Assembly (NCBI GenBank): GCA_963739335.1
Contig: CAVUAC010000044.1
Location: 1-64,000, forward strand
Origin: UBA9647 sp963739335
GTDB taxonomy: Bacteria; Bacteroidota; Ignavibacteria; UBA10030
Reading direction: 5' to 3'
Length of the DNA stretch: 64,000 nucleotides
The first letter of the stretch is position 1. Each line of letters opens with the position of its first letter. Positions 26,039 to 35,573 of the stretch are shown in pieces. A program made the position numbers and the translations under genes. A model generated the notes under the pieces. The model was not told the origin of the DNA. It saw only the letters and a list, made by a program, of their open reading frames with translations, and searched no databases.

Positions 26039-27464
26039 CGCCGTCTCCACACATCGGTAACAGGAGAGTGAATCTAGACCCCTTTCCTGGTGTACTTTCC
26101 ACCTTAATACTGCCGAAGTGGTCCTCAATGATTGTCCGACAGGTTGATAAACCTAGTCCCGTTCCGCCAACCTTGGTTGTGTAGAAAGGCTTGAAGATGA
26201 TGCTCGTCTCTTCGTCGGCTATTCCAACCCCGGTGTCAATGACTTCTACGGCGATGTGGTCGTTTTCAAAGGATCTTCGAAGCATCACTTTCCCCGAACG
26301 GAGGATATCCACTTCGTCTTCTCTTATCGGACGCCTTGTTCTCACAGTGAGCTCGCCACCGGCATCCATAGCCTCAATGGCATTCTTGAATAGGTTCAGG
26401 AACACCTGTTTCATTTGCCTAGCATCCATCAAACACTCAGGAACGCCCTCGATGTAATGAGTGTGAACCTTAATGTGTCGGCGAGCCGCTTGACTGGATA
26501 CCAGCATGAGAACCTGAGATATCAATTTGTGAATATTCGTCTTCCTTAGTTCTGTTGCTCTTGGCGTTGTGAAATTCATCAAGTCCTTCAACAGTCGGTC
26601 CATTGCTTTCAGATTATTAAGAACAGTATCGATATTTCGTTTCACATCGACTCCCTTTTTCCTGAAGTCTCTCTTGATTTCTTGCAGGATAGCCATAATG
26701 GCATTTAGGGGATTGCCAAGTTCGTGGGCGATACTTGTTGCCAACTGCGCCATGCCAGCCAGCTTCTCTGATTGAACCAACTGCTCCTCCAATCTTATCT
26801 GGTTGCTGATATCATCGAGTGTGACCAGAATGCATGGCAGCTCTCCTGCAGCTCCCAAGCGATCTCCACCGGAGATGGATTCCCACTCCCAGACTACCTG
26901 GCGATCCAACAGTGGCCCGGAACCCAGCTCATTGCGCAGGAGAGAAGAATTGTCCACACCTTCTGCGTGACAAGACGTTGACATGCTGGGACTGGAATCA
27001 TGCGAGGTGGGCAAATCTGTCCTCTCCCGCCCGACCGCATCTGCGATCTGGTGGCGTTGAGGAAGGCAAGGGTTGTCCTTGTCGCTTGCAGCGGCTTCGT
27101 CTACGAAGGATAGCTTTGATACCATAATTCGCAAAACCGATCTGTGACCAGCCAGATCCTCGATATGAACCTCAGCTTCTCTATGTCCGTCTTCTTTTTG
27201 AACCTGCTCAATCCATACTCCTAATTGGCTCTCCAGGGTAGTCACCTGTCCGCCATCAAGTTCCATTTTCTTTTCCAACTTATCGCGGATAAAGTCATAA
27301 CTCTTGTTGCAGAAAATGATCTTCTGGTTCTTGTCCACCACTAACAGTGGTAACGGGAGGACGGACAACAGATTGTGGTAGAATTCTTTCGGGTTCACAG
27401 GTACTCTCTTTAGCTGACCGGCAGTATAGCTAGGACAACACCGCTGCGGTAAAATCGAGACCAT
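26025..27464 (-). CDS. NtrB-like PAS histidine kinase
   Basis: A PAS domain near residues 25-120 (VLPLPLLVVDKNQKIIFCNK), a low-complexity linker, a HisKA domain with TSIAHELGNPLNAIMAIL, and HATPase_c with NLFKNAIEAMDAGGELTV, DTGVGI and GGTGLGLSTCR. There is no transmembrane segment. The start is uncertain: ATG 27464, or GTG about 27400 at VNPKEFYHNLL. It is paired with the sigma-54 regulator it overlaps. The signal is unknown. Confidence 0.9.
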   Translation of the reverse strand: MVSILPQRCCPSYTAGQLKRVPVNPKEFYHNLLSVLPLPLLVVDKNQKIIFCNKSYDFIRDKLEKKMELDGGQVTTLESQLGVWIEQVQKEDGHREAEVHIEDLAGHRSVLRIMVSKLSFVDEAAASDKDNPCLPQRHQIADAVGRERTDLPTSHDSSPSMSTSCHAEGVDNSSLLRNELGSGPLLDRQVVWEWESISGGDRLGAAGELPCILVTLDDISNQIRLEEQLVQSEKLAGMAQLATSIAHELGNPLNAIMAILQEIKRDFRKKGVDVKRNIDTVLNNLKAMDRLLKDLMNFTTPRATELRKTNIHKLISQVLMLVSSQAARRHIKVHTHYIEGVPECLMDARQMKQVFLNLFKNAIEAMDAGGELTVRTRRPIREDEVDILRSGKVMLRRSFENDHIAVEVIDTGVGIADEETSIIFKPFYTTKVGGTGLGLSTCRTIIEDHFGSIKVESTPGKGSRFTLLLPMCGDGDGQA

Positions 27465-27689
27465 TCATAGCTCCCCCTCAACTTGTGGTCGAACTGCGAG
27501 GAGAATTCACTATGTTTCATGGACCTGGCCACTTCCCGACAGGTAGGGATTGAGGCGATCCCCGAGCGGTCATTCGGACAAGCCTTTTGGTTGACTGATG
27601 GCAACACGAAATGCATGTATCGACGCTTTCGACTGATCACGCGCCTGAGGACAGGCTCTTGGCCCGCTCTGCAAGACAAAGCGAGACTA

Positions 27690-29960
27690 TCAGACTTCAT
27701 CTTTTCGTACTACCTCTCTTAACGCGCTCACAAAATGCTTCTGTCCAATTTCAAAGGACGAGTAGTCCGCGGAGGTGCCTTCAGCGCCCATTGCGGAACC
27801 TCTGTCTTCCACTTCGTGTGTGGCTTTGCCGCGTTCAGGTAAAGCACTTTGGCTGCTTAGAAACTCGCGGATTGCAGACATCGAGGCTTTGGCACAGATC
27901 GCTTCGATGTCAGCCCCCACCTCACCGTCGGTCTCCCTTGCCAGCAGCTTCAAATCAACGTCCTGTGCCAGGGGTTTTCCTCGCGTGTGTATCTTGAAAA
28001 TCTCGAAGCGGCTCTTTTGGTCCGGGGGTGGAAGCTCGAGAAGAAAATCAAATCTCCCGGGACGCAGCAACGCTGTGTCGATCATGTCTATCCTGTTCGT
28101 CGCTGCTAACACAAGAACGCCTCTCAACTCCTCAATGCCGTCCATCTCAGTAAGCATTTGGCTCATCACTCTTTCAGACACACCTGAGTCTCCGCTGTGC
28201 AGTCCTCTTGTCGGCGCTAACGAATCCAGTTCGTCAAAGAAGAGAATGCATGGGGATGCTTGTCGTGCTTTCTTGAATACTTCCCTGACAGCCCGTTCCG
28301 CCTCCCCGACATATTTGGACATTACTTGCGGCCCTTTCACCGAAATGAAGTTCACCCCGGCCTCGGAAGCGAGAGCCTTTGCCAGAAGTGTCTTCCCGGT
28401 ACCGGGCACGCCATGAAGCATGATGCCCTTGGGCGGTTTCACGACAGCGTGTTTGAACAACGAGGAGTACTTTAATGGCCACTCCACCGCTTCGATCAGC
28501 CTCTCTCGTATGTCCTCCAAGCCGCCGATGTCATCCCAACGCACCTTCGGAATCTCCACAAACACTTCCCTGATTGCGGATGGTTCGACCTCTGCCAATG
28601 CCGAAAGCATATCGTCTGCCGTCACTTCGAGTTCCATCAAGAGTTCATAAGGAATAGCGTCCTGATTGAATTCAATCTTCGGCATTATCCTGCGCAGCGC
28701 TGTCATCGCCGCCTCTCGACAGAGAGAGTTTAGGTCTGCGCCTGTGAAGCCGTGTGTCATCTCAGCGAGTCTCTTTAAATCAACATCTTTGCGTAAAGGC
28801 ATACCGCGTGTGTGGATGTCCAGGATTTCCTCCCTCGCCTTAGAATCAGGAATTCCTATGACGATTTCTCTGTCGAAGCGACCGGGGCGTCGGAGGGCGG
28901 GATCAAGAACATTTGGCAGGTTCGTCGCTCCTATGACGATGACCTGACCACGTCCTTTCAGTCCATCCATCAGTGCCAGCAATTGAGCCACAACTCTCTT
29001 TTCCACATCACCAAAAACCTGTTCCCTCTTTGGAGCGATCGAGTCAAGCTCGTCCATGAAAACAATGCTCGGGGCGTGGAGCCTTGCTTGCTCAAACACC
29101 TCACGGAGTTTCGCCTCACTTTCACCATAGAATTTGTGGATGATCTCAGGACCGCTTACCGCATAGAAGTTCGCAGAGGTTTCATACGCTACGGCACGCG
29201 CAAGCAAAGTCTTTCCGCATCCCGGCGGACCGTGAAGCAGCACTCCTTTCGGCGGCTCTATGCCCAGCCGCTCGAAGACCTGCGGGTACTTCAGCGGAAG
29301 TTCGATCATCTCGCGGACGCGTTGGATCTCTTTGTGGAGTCCGCCAATATCTTCATAGGAAATACCAACCTGTCCCGCCGAAGGCGGGGCTTCTTCGCCT
29401 GACCTTCTCGCAACTTCCTCGACTCTGATCAGCGTTTGTGCAACTATCACCACCGCCTCTCTAGGAATGGTGCTCACAACAACAAAGTCTTGGAATCGCG
29501 AGCCAAACAGAGTAGCACGGACTCTGTCGCCAACCACTACGGGCAAACCATCGAGCAGTTTGCCCATGTATTCCAGATCTCGTTCCTTCATCAGAGCAGT
29601 GGGTCCTCCAACTGGCTTGACGACGATCTTGCTGGCTGGCTTGGGAGAGATCTTTGTCACAGTGATTTTCTCATCCAAGCTAACGCCTGCATTCGCTCTG
29701 GTAATGCCATCGATCTGGATCATGCCCTTTCCTCTAGCTTCTTTGAACGCTGGCATGACCTTGGCCACGGTTGCCCGCTTCCCCGTGATTCCAATAATAT
29801 CGCCCACTTGAATTCCGATTTTTTCCAGATCCTTGGGATCCAGGCGTGCTAATCCTCTGCCCACATCTTTTCCTAACCCCTCGGCAACCCTCAGGGTATT
29901 CTGAGGGCCGTCGGTGTGCTCAGAGGGCGATGTCTCATTTTTCTTGTTGTTTTTTCCCAT
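27690..29960 (-). CDS. CDC48/VCP-type double AAA+ ATPase
   Basis: An N-terminal double-psi-barrel region (LRVAEGLGKDVGRGLARLDP) is followed by two AAA+ modules: D1 with LLHGPPGCGKTLLARAV and VFMDELDSIAPKRE, D2 with MLHGVPGTGKTLLAKAL and LFFDELDSLAPTRG. Each has an SRH arginine region (LRRPGRFD, LLRPGRFD). The 756 residues match archaeal VAT/CDC48. It should unfold or segregate protein complexes. It is uncommon in bacteria, and its position in the gvp locus suggests quality control or remodelling of gas vesicle proteins. Confidence 0.9.
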   Translation of the reverse strand: MGKNNKKNETSPSEHTDGPQNTLRVAEGLGKDVGRGLARLDPKDLEKIGIQVGDIIGITGKRATVAKVMPAFKEARGKGMIQIDGITRANAGVSLDEKITVTKISPKPASKIVVKPVGGPTALMKERDLEYMGKLLDGLPVVVGDRVRATLFGSRFQDFVVVSTIPREAVVIVAQTLIRVEEVARRSGEEAPPSAGQVGISYEDIGGLHKEIQRVREMIELPLKYPQVFERLGIEPPKGVLLHGPPGCGKTLLARAVAYETSANFYAVSGPEIIHKFYGESEAKLREVFEQARLHAPSIVFMDELDSIAPKREQVFGDVEKRVVAQLLALMDGLKGRGQVIVIGATNLPNVLDPALRRPGRFDREIVIGIPDSKAREEILDIHTRGMPLRKDVDLKRLAEMTHGFTGADLNSLCREAAMTALRRIMPKIEFNQDAIPYELLMELEVTADDMLSALAEVEPSAIREVFVEIPKVRWDDIGGLEDIRERLIEAVEWPLKYSSLFKHAVVKPPKGIMLHGVPGTGKTLLAKALASEAGVNFISVKGPQVMSKYVGEAERAVREVFKKARQASPCILFFDELDSLAPTRGLHSGDSGVSERVMSQMLTEMDGIEELRGVLVLAATNRIDMIDTALLRPGRFDFLLELPPPDQKSRFEIFKIHTRGKPLAQDVDLKLLARETDGEVGADIEAICAKASMSAIREFLSSQSALPERGKATHEVEDRGSAMGAEGTSADYSSFEIGQKHFVSALREVVRKDEV

Positions 29961-29974
29961 ATGAACTTCGAATT

Positions 29975-30661
29975 CTAGATTGGTAGTAGGTAAGATATCC
30001 GGATGTCACCGGGAAGCATCTCATTTGCTTTGTGAACAACTCCCATGAAGAGAAGACCTGTCTCGCCATCTCGCAGGGTTTCGTGTATCCTAGCGGCTAT
30101 GTATTTGTCCCGCTGCGACACAAACCCCTCGACTGATGCCGACGTCCCGCCCATGGTGACACTTTTCTTCCGCAGTCCCCCACCACGGTTCCGCTCTTTG
30201 TTCCGCTTTCTGGAATCCCGCAAAGAAGGGGGAGAATCCCGCCTGTGAGCGGAATCCTGGAAAGCGGGAGATCCTCCGAGACTGTCCAATGTGTTTCTCA
30301 GTCGATTGTATTCCTGAATCAACAAGTTGGGATCTTCGGTACCGATTAACCGAGCCCCCTTTTCGACTAAACGAACCAGTAGTTGGAAGTTCCTGCTTCC
30401 CCCTGCTGCTACACTTTGTGCTATCTCAAGTTCTCGTCCACATTTTGGCAAACCATCTTGGTAAATCTTCAACTTTGTGTAGTCCAGAGGAAGCGCAGAG
30501 ATTTTCCTCTCGATTTCTTTCCAGATCTTTTCAACTGTTGCTGTACGCTGAGTCCATTTCCGTCTACCGTATTCTTTCATATAGACTTGTTGGAGGCTCT
30601 CCGACATCGCACCCATATCTGCGTCGGTGTGCACAATAGGGATGTAAATCAGCGTTCGCAT
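29975..30661 (-). CDS. Conserved-looking protein of unknown function with an in-frame repeat insertion
   Basis: The start reads MRTLIYIPIVHTDADMGAMS and the end LLFMGVVHKANEMLPGDIRI, two blocks that look conserved, with a distant resemblance to TraB-like GxxH proteins. Between them, about residues 132-167 (GGSPAFQDSAHRRDSPPSLR and on) are encoded by a palindromic repeat at about 30165-30265. The repeat is related to text at 24.4 kb (tctttgttccgc) and inserted without breaking the frame. It ends 14 bp before the CDC48 gene, so the two are co-transcribed. Function is not assigned. Confidence 0.55.
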   Translation of the reverse strand: MRTLIYIPIVHTDADMGAMSESLQQVYMKEYGRRKWTQRTATVEKIWKEIERKISALPLDYTKLKIYQDGLPKCGRELEIAQSVAAGGSRNFQLLVRLVEKGARLIGTEDPNLLIQEYNRLRNTLDSLGGSPAFQDSAHRRDSPPSLRDSRKRNKERNRGGGLRKKSVTMGGTSASVEGFVSQRDKYIAARIHETLRDGETGLLFMGVVHKANEMLPGDIRISYLLPI

Positions 30662-30705
30662 GAAGATTTCCCCCCAAACGGATAGGTTCCCGTTACGGGG
30701 CTCCG

Positions 30706-30990
30706 TCAGCCCTTCAGTTTCCGCGCAAGCTGAATCCCCTTCAGCGCCACATCTGCTCCTGTTTCCCTCAGCGAGGATACTCTATGACACCTCACGCAGT
30801 TTTCGTCTTTTTCGTTATGTGCTCGACATGACAGTAAGATACCGAGTTCCTCGATCATCATCTTGGCGTAGCGTTCCTTCTCGGCAATATCTTTAGCAGC
30901 GTTGACACTTTTTGTGATCCGTCGGAGTTCATTTTCCTGCCCCTCGAAAATGGAAATAGGGCAGTCTACGCTTTGTTCCATGCGGTGCAT
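30706..30990 (-). CDS. Small protein with one CxxCH motif, unrecognised
   Basis: The 94 residues are helical and charged (LRRITKSVNAAKDIAEKERY) with ENCVRCHRVSSL near residue 68. CxxCH is the haem-attachment motif of c-type cytochromes, but there is no signal peptide. Zinc or redox use is therefore more likely, or chance. It follows gvpF/L by eight bases in the operon. Confidence 0.55.
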   Translation of the reverse strand: MHRMEQSVDCPISIFEGQENELRRITKSVNAAKDIAEKERYAKMMIEELGILLSCRAHNEKDENCVRCHRVSSLRETGADVALKGIQLARKLKG

Positions 30991-30998
30991 TGGTTTTC

Positions 30999-32000
30999 CT
31001 AGTGTGTAAGGACTCCTCGGGGCTCGCCGTCGGCTTGATGCATAGCGCCCATACCGTCACCACAGAAATTATGTGGTGGCCATGGACCACTTAGTTCAAA
31101 AAGAAACCCTTTGCTCCTATAGCCAGCCGCAAGTCTGTCAATCTTCATCTTAAACTTCGCGACGTCCGATTTCGTGAGAAGAAGGGCGACGTTCAAAATC
31201 ATGTCGTCGCTCCGTCCTGTTGACGATCTGCTCAGGAGTTTGTTCCTGCGGCTTTCAACTGCCCACGGCTGGAGTTTCTCATATATCTTTTCAGCAAGCG
31301 CAGGAACAATCTCCTCCGAGCTCTCCTTTAATATGTCATCCCTTCTCTTCTTCAAAAAGTACGCCGCCCCTTCCGATGCGACAGATAGTTGCTCATCGAG
31401 CTCTCTTATCTTCGCGCTCGATCCTTCGGCTGCTCGACCGAGCGTCTCGACTGATCGCGCCGACCGAACCTGAGGTGCTCCCGATGAGATCTCGGCGGAG
31501 AGCATTTGGCTTATCTTGTCGCAGTCAACATATATTTTGATGCCCCACTCTTGCTTATCTGCGAGATAATCAAGAAGAGATTTGAATTCCCCATAGCTCT
31601 GTCTCAAAGTCTCAGATACTTTCGCTTGATCCTTGAAAATAGTGCAGAACTTTATTGGAATAACAGCGCAGAATTGCATCACGCTCTCGATGATCCTCTC
31701 ATGCGCCTGAGCCCGCGGAACTATCCAGCCAACGTCTTCAAGTTTTTCCTTCAGGGATTCCTCATTGTATTCGTTCAAAGGAACATAGCTTATAAGAGCT
31801 TCTATGTCCTCATACTTGACCGAGGAGATATTCTCACCGTTGTCTATCCCTTTCCTGAGCGGGATGGCATATTCTCTCCCGTAAAAGATGCAGTAGACGT
31901 AGACGCCGTTCCCCGCTCCGTCAAATGGGTTTGATTGAGTAAGTTGGACCCGCGTCGCGTCCTCGCGGATCATCTTCTGCTTCCGTTTTACCTTGTCCAC
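30999..32000 (-). CDS. gvpF/L: Long GvpF/GvpL family protein
   Basis: At 333 residues it is longer than usual. Family motifs: GVYVYCIFYG, EDIEALISYVPLNEY, AVIPIKFCTIFKD, EWGIKIYVDCDK and the C-terminal FELSGPWPPHNFCGD. A helical insertion lies between about residues 180 and 240. It overlaps gvpH by 13 nt. It is the most divergent of the four GvpF/L copies in the window. Confidence 0.9.
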   Translation of the reverse strand: MDKVKRKQKMIREDATRVQLTQSNPFDGAGNGVYVYCIFYGREYAIPLRKGIDNGENISSVKYEDIEALISYVPLNEYNEESLKEKLEDVGWIVPRAQAHERIIESVMQFCAVIPIKFCTIFKDQAKVSETLRQSYGEFKSLLDYLADKQEWGIKIYVDCDKISQMLSAEISSGAPQVRSARSVETLGRAAEGSSAKIRELDEQLSVASEGAAYFLKKRRDDILKESSEEIVPALAEKIYEKLQPWAVESRRNKLLSRSSTGRSDDMILNVALLLTKSDVAKFKMKIDRLAAGYRSKGFLFELSGPWPPHNFCGDGMGAMHQADGEPRGVLTH

Positions 32001-32488
32001 AGTTTCAACTCAAAAATTCCGTTCCTGTACGAGCAAGACGTCTTCTTCTCGTTCACGGATTTGGATAGCAGTATTTCTTTGTAGTATTTTTTCTCTCCAG
32101 TCCCAGCTGAAAGCATGACAATGTCATCTTTGATTTCAAATTTTATGTCCTTCTCATCCACACCAGGAAGCTCTGCGATAATGATGATGGTATCTTCTTC
32201 GTCGAACACATCCACGATAGGTTCTCGAACTTCGTCGACTACCGGGCCTTTCTCTTTATCTTCCCGAATATTGCCAAACGGCTCCACGGTTGGCTTACCT
32301 GATCCGGCAAACTTCACGGAAAAACCATAGACCGCCTTGACGCCTTTCCCAAACTCACCTTCTCTCTTCACCTCGGTCTCACCTCTCTTCTCCATCTCTG
32401 CAATGAGGTCCAAGAGTGAGCCGATGCCTTTGAAGACTCCCCCTATTCCCAAGTCAAACCCCTCTTTGTCTATTCTTGCCTTTTTCAT
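31988..32488 (-). CDS. gvpH: GvpH-like Hsp20/alpha-crystallin protein
   Basis: After an N-terminal region that includes GGVFKGIGSLLDLIAEMEKR, the C-terminal half has an alpha-crystallin domain (PIVDVFDEEDTIIIIAELPG, VDEKDIKFEIKDDIVMLSAG). This is the GvpH architecture. Small heat-shock-like GvpH proteins bind or stabilise vesicle proteins. AAGGAG lies nine bases before the ATG. It is the first gene of the gas vesicle locus. Confidence 0.88.
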   Translation of the reverse strand: MKKARIDKEGFDLGIGGVFKGIGSLLDLIAEMEKRGETEVKREGEFGKGVKAVYGFSVKFAGSGKPTVEPFGNIREDKEKGPVVDEVREPIVDVFDEEDTIIIIAELPGVDEKDIKFEIKDDIVMLSAGTGEKKYYKEILLSKSVNEKKTSCSYRNGIFELKLWTR

Positions 32489-33153
32489 TTCGGAAATCTC
32501 CTTATGGTTATGTCGCTTGCAGTGTTGATCTCACGTGCATCGACAAACTCGACGAAAAACGATTGACTTGTTTCCAGTTTGTGCGCCAATGCGAACGCAG
32601 GTGTTCACCCCTTCGATCAATCTCTGTTTCGTTTTCCGATCATCTTTCAGTCGAAGTGTCCTCCTACTTGCGCTGCTGTTCGAGGATGAGACAACCCTGC
32701 GAGTGCAAAAGACCTCCCAGTGAGGTGAGTCATGATCCACCTGTCGCGATCTCTCATGAGCGGGTGATTCCGTGATACTTTCAATCATTTCTGTCACTCT
32801 GTCGAATTCAGTCGAGTTCTCAAATGCCTGACCCACAAGTTCAGTATCTGGAACGCGCGCGCATTTCTGCCAGTCTCCGGCGCGTCACCTCCGAATCATC
32901 TGCGGTGATAAGCTTCATCGGGACAGTTCGATTCTGTTGGTACCAATCTAGTCAAGCAGGAAGGACAGGCGGTATAGCAAAGACTATTCTTTTCTTGTCA
33001 GATTATGCGTGACAGAAAAACGGAACGTGCGGATGGGATGGACAATTGCGAAGGACTGTATGCGAGCCGAGATTGTTCTCGGTGTGGACAACATGTGGAA
33101 TTCAACGGGACAATCTTTTGAGCAAGAGCAGTAATCCCGCGTAAAACCGATCA
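32489..33153. other. Non-coding region holding a decayed regulator and the gvpH upstream region
   Basis: Apart from the response-regulator remnant at 32730-32918 there is no gene. The upstream control region of gvpH should lie at about 32489-32720. A TGGCGC word is present on the minus strand there, but I saw no matching -12 sigma-54 box. Confidence 0.35.
32730..32918 (-). pseudogene. Response regulator remnant with its centre deleted
   Basis: From ATG 32916-32918 the frame reads MKLITADDSEVTRRRLAEM, the start of a receiver like the one at 36.4 kb. One base out of frame it continues ARVPDTELVGQAFENSTEFD and RVTEMIESI, which is the end of the same domain. The middle, including the phospho-acceptor, is missing. 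This is a frameshifted, internally deleted relic. Confidence 0.55.
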
Positions 33154-33786
33154 TCATTCGACGAGTCGGTTCCGAATAGCGTAATGAACAAGCGCGGCGC
33201 TTGTCTTCATTTGCATCTTTTCAAGAATGCGAGAGCGGTAGGTATTAACGGTGGCAACGCTCAGTGACAATTCTTTGGCAATTTCACTGATGGTCTTCCC
33301 CCGGGCCATCATACACAGTACTTGAAATTCACGGTCCGAAAGAGTCTCGTGCGGTGGTTTTGCAGTGTCCTTCTGGAGGTCGTTCACAAGAGTTTCGGCG
33401 AATAGGAGACTCACGTATTTTCTTCCTGATGCAACCTTTCTGATGGCACTAACCAGATCTTCCGGAGCACTTTCCTTCGTCACATACCCCGCGGCGCCCG
33501 CCTTGAATGCACGAGCTGCCATGGTCTCCTCGGGGTACAGACTGAGAATGATGATACGTAACTTTGGGTACCTTTTTCGCAATTGTCGCAGTACTTCCAA
33601 GCCATCCTGACCAGGCATCATTATGTCAAGGATGAGCAGATCAACAGGCAACGCTCCTATCTTCGACAACAATTCCGCTCCATTGCCAGCGTCTCCCACC
33701 ACCTGAAAGTCAGGCTCGTCTCTGAGAATTTTCTTGATCCCCTCGCGAATCAATGCGTGGTCGTCTGCAACAAAGATTTTGATCAT
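33154..33786 (-). CDS. NarL/FixJ-family response regulator
   Basis: ATG 33784-33786 begins MIKIFVADDHALIREGIKKI. The receiver has its acceptor Asp in LLILDIMMPGQDG and Lys in YVTKES. A LuxR-type HTH follows (LSDREFQVLCMMARGKTISE, LSLSVATVNTYRSRILEKM). The 210-residue length is standard. It is encoded just after the NarX-like kinase at 33869 and is its likely partner. Confidence 0.93.
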   Translation of the reverse strand: MIKIFVADDHALIREGIKKILRDEPDFQVVGDAGNGAELLSKIGALPVDLLILDIMMPGQDGLEVLRQLRKRYPKLRIIILSLYPEETMAARAFKAGAAGYVTKESAPEDLVSAIRKVASGRKYVSLLFAETLVNDLQKDTAKPPHETLSDREFQVLCMMARGKTISEIAKELSLSVATVNTYRSRILEKMQMKTSAALVHYAIRNRLVE

Positions 33787-33868
33787 AGGACAAGTTGATT
33801 TTCGTTGTGTCGACAATAGTCGTTCTCGCTTGTCTCGCCTAGGAGCTACTCTTCAAACAACACTCTTG

Positions 33869-35468
33869 TTAATCACCCGAAATCCGAGCCGTCACCACGG
33901 TGCCTTTTCCTGGAATCCCTCGGACTTCTACGTTGCCGCCGAAACCTATCGCGCGTTCCCGCATGCCTAGGATGCCGAATGACCGAGCATCCGCGATTTC
34001 GCCCTCTGAAATCCCCCGCCCATTATCTTCGATCTCCAAGACAACGGCTTCAGGTTCGACCACGAGTTTCACAAGTACCGTCGTGGCATGAGAGTGTCGG
34101 GCCACATTGGTCAATGCTTCCTGAAAAATCCGTAACAACGCTGTCGATCGATCAACGTCAAGCGCAACCCGCTCCGTAGGAAGCGAAAGCTCGCAGTTGA
34201 TTCGGGTGTGTTGCTGAAATTGTTCTGCTTGCGAACGGAGAGCATCAACGAGACCGAGAATATCTAGCATCTCCGGCCTTAGTTCTCTGACCAATCTCTG
34301 TACCTGTTCGAATGGCGGAACCAACAAGGCCTGACATTTCTTTGATCTCCGCAGAAATGGTCATAGATTGCAATTGTATGCCTGGCTCAGCAACTGCCTT
34401 CTCAAGAAGTGACAAGTCCATCTTCAATGCTGTTAAGACCTGGCCAAGCTCATCATGTATTTCACGTGCTACGGCGGTACGCTCGTCTTCCCGAACATTT
34501 TGAAGATAAGCGGCAAGCGCGCGCAATTGATCTTGGGATGTCTTGAGTTGTTGTTCCGCCAGTTTGCGTTCGGTGATGTCCTCCGCATATACAACAATCT
34601 CATTTGATGGGATGAATATATAACACACGAACAAGAATCTGGTTTCACGCGTCGATTGGAATGTATAAAGCATTTCGCGGCTGATGGTACACTTTTCCGT
34701 GCAACATCGTGCGAGATCCACGATAATATCCGGCCTGTCAGAACAAACTACACTCGCCCCTACGCCGCGAAAATGATTCATATTGCCGTGCGCCATCGCC
34801 TCGGCGGCAGTATTGAAATCGACAAGCACGAAGTCATCCCCCGCTTTTTGCCAGATGTACGCCGGGATGGGATTACCTTTGAATTCAGATCTGAATCGGT
34901 CCTCGCTTACTCTTAACGCTTCTTCTGCACGCTCACTCGCGAGTTCGGCGAGCTTGCGCTCAGTGATGTCTCGGTACAGCATCTGAAACTCTGTCTTGCC
35001 GTTCCAAAGCACTTCCGTGCGGAAGACCTCAAGGTGGCGGATTTCACCATCTTTACGCACAACGCTTATTTCATAATTGGACGGGACGTGCTCGCCTCGC
35101 TTCCTCTTCTCTTTCCTTTTCTCGTGCTCAGCGTAGCTTTCGCGAGTATAACGCTGTTTGGCTGGCGCGGCGCTCAGCTCCTCAAAACTGCTGTAGCCAT
35201 AGATATCCAGCATGGCCTGATTGCCATAAAGCAATTCTCCTTCTGCAGTGACGATGCGGATTCCTAGAGGTGACGTCTCCATGGAGTTACGGAAGTTTTC
35301 CTCTGACCTTCTCAATGCGTTCTCCACGTCTTTCAAACGTAGCAGCGAAACGTGCTGCTCACTGATAATGGCATCCACTTCTCCACCTCGCAAGGCAGCA
35401 ATGATTTGCTCAGCTTCAGTCAGCCGTTGCTCCAGTTCCTCGTATGTTAGCCTCTCGATACTCATCAT
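33869..35468 (-). CDS. NarX-like PAS histidine kinase, frameshifted
   Basis: Two PAS domains (LGIRIVTAEGELLYGNQAML; IPAYIWQKAGDDFVLVDFN) lead to HisKA_3 with AREIHDELGQVLTALKMD. Near 34303 an extra G breaks the frame: one frame reads into a stop at 34245, and the other continues VQRLVRELRPEMLDILGLVD, FQEALTNVARH, IEDNGRGIS and GILGMRERA to 33869. The start is ATGATG at about 35463-35468. The cognate regulator follows 82 bp on. The indel may be an assembly error, since the downstream sequence is well preserved. Confidence 0.88.
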
Positions 35469-35573
35469 TCGCCTCCCGTCAGCCTCAGTGCGGCAAGGAC
35501 CTTTTTTGTTTGACTCAGGTGGCCCAAAATCGTAACCTTTCGTGGAGGGGAAAGCAGGATGAGCGTTGGTCAC

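Noticed and set aside
30706..30990. c-type cytochrome from the CVRCH motif
   Set aside because: There is no signal peptide or membrane anchor to reach the periplasm and no haem axial-ligand context.
32600..32620. TGGCGC as a sigma-54 -24 box upstream of gvpH
   Set aside because: The corresponding -12 is CTGG rather than TTGC; not enough to call.
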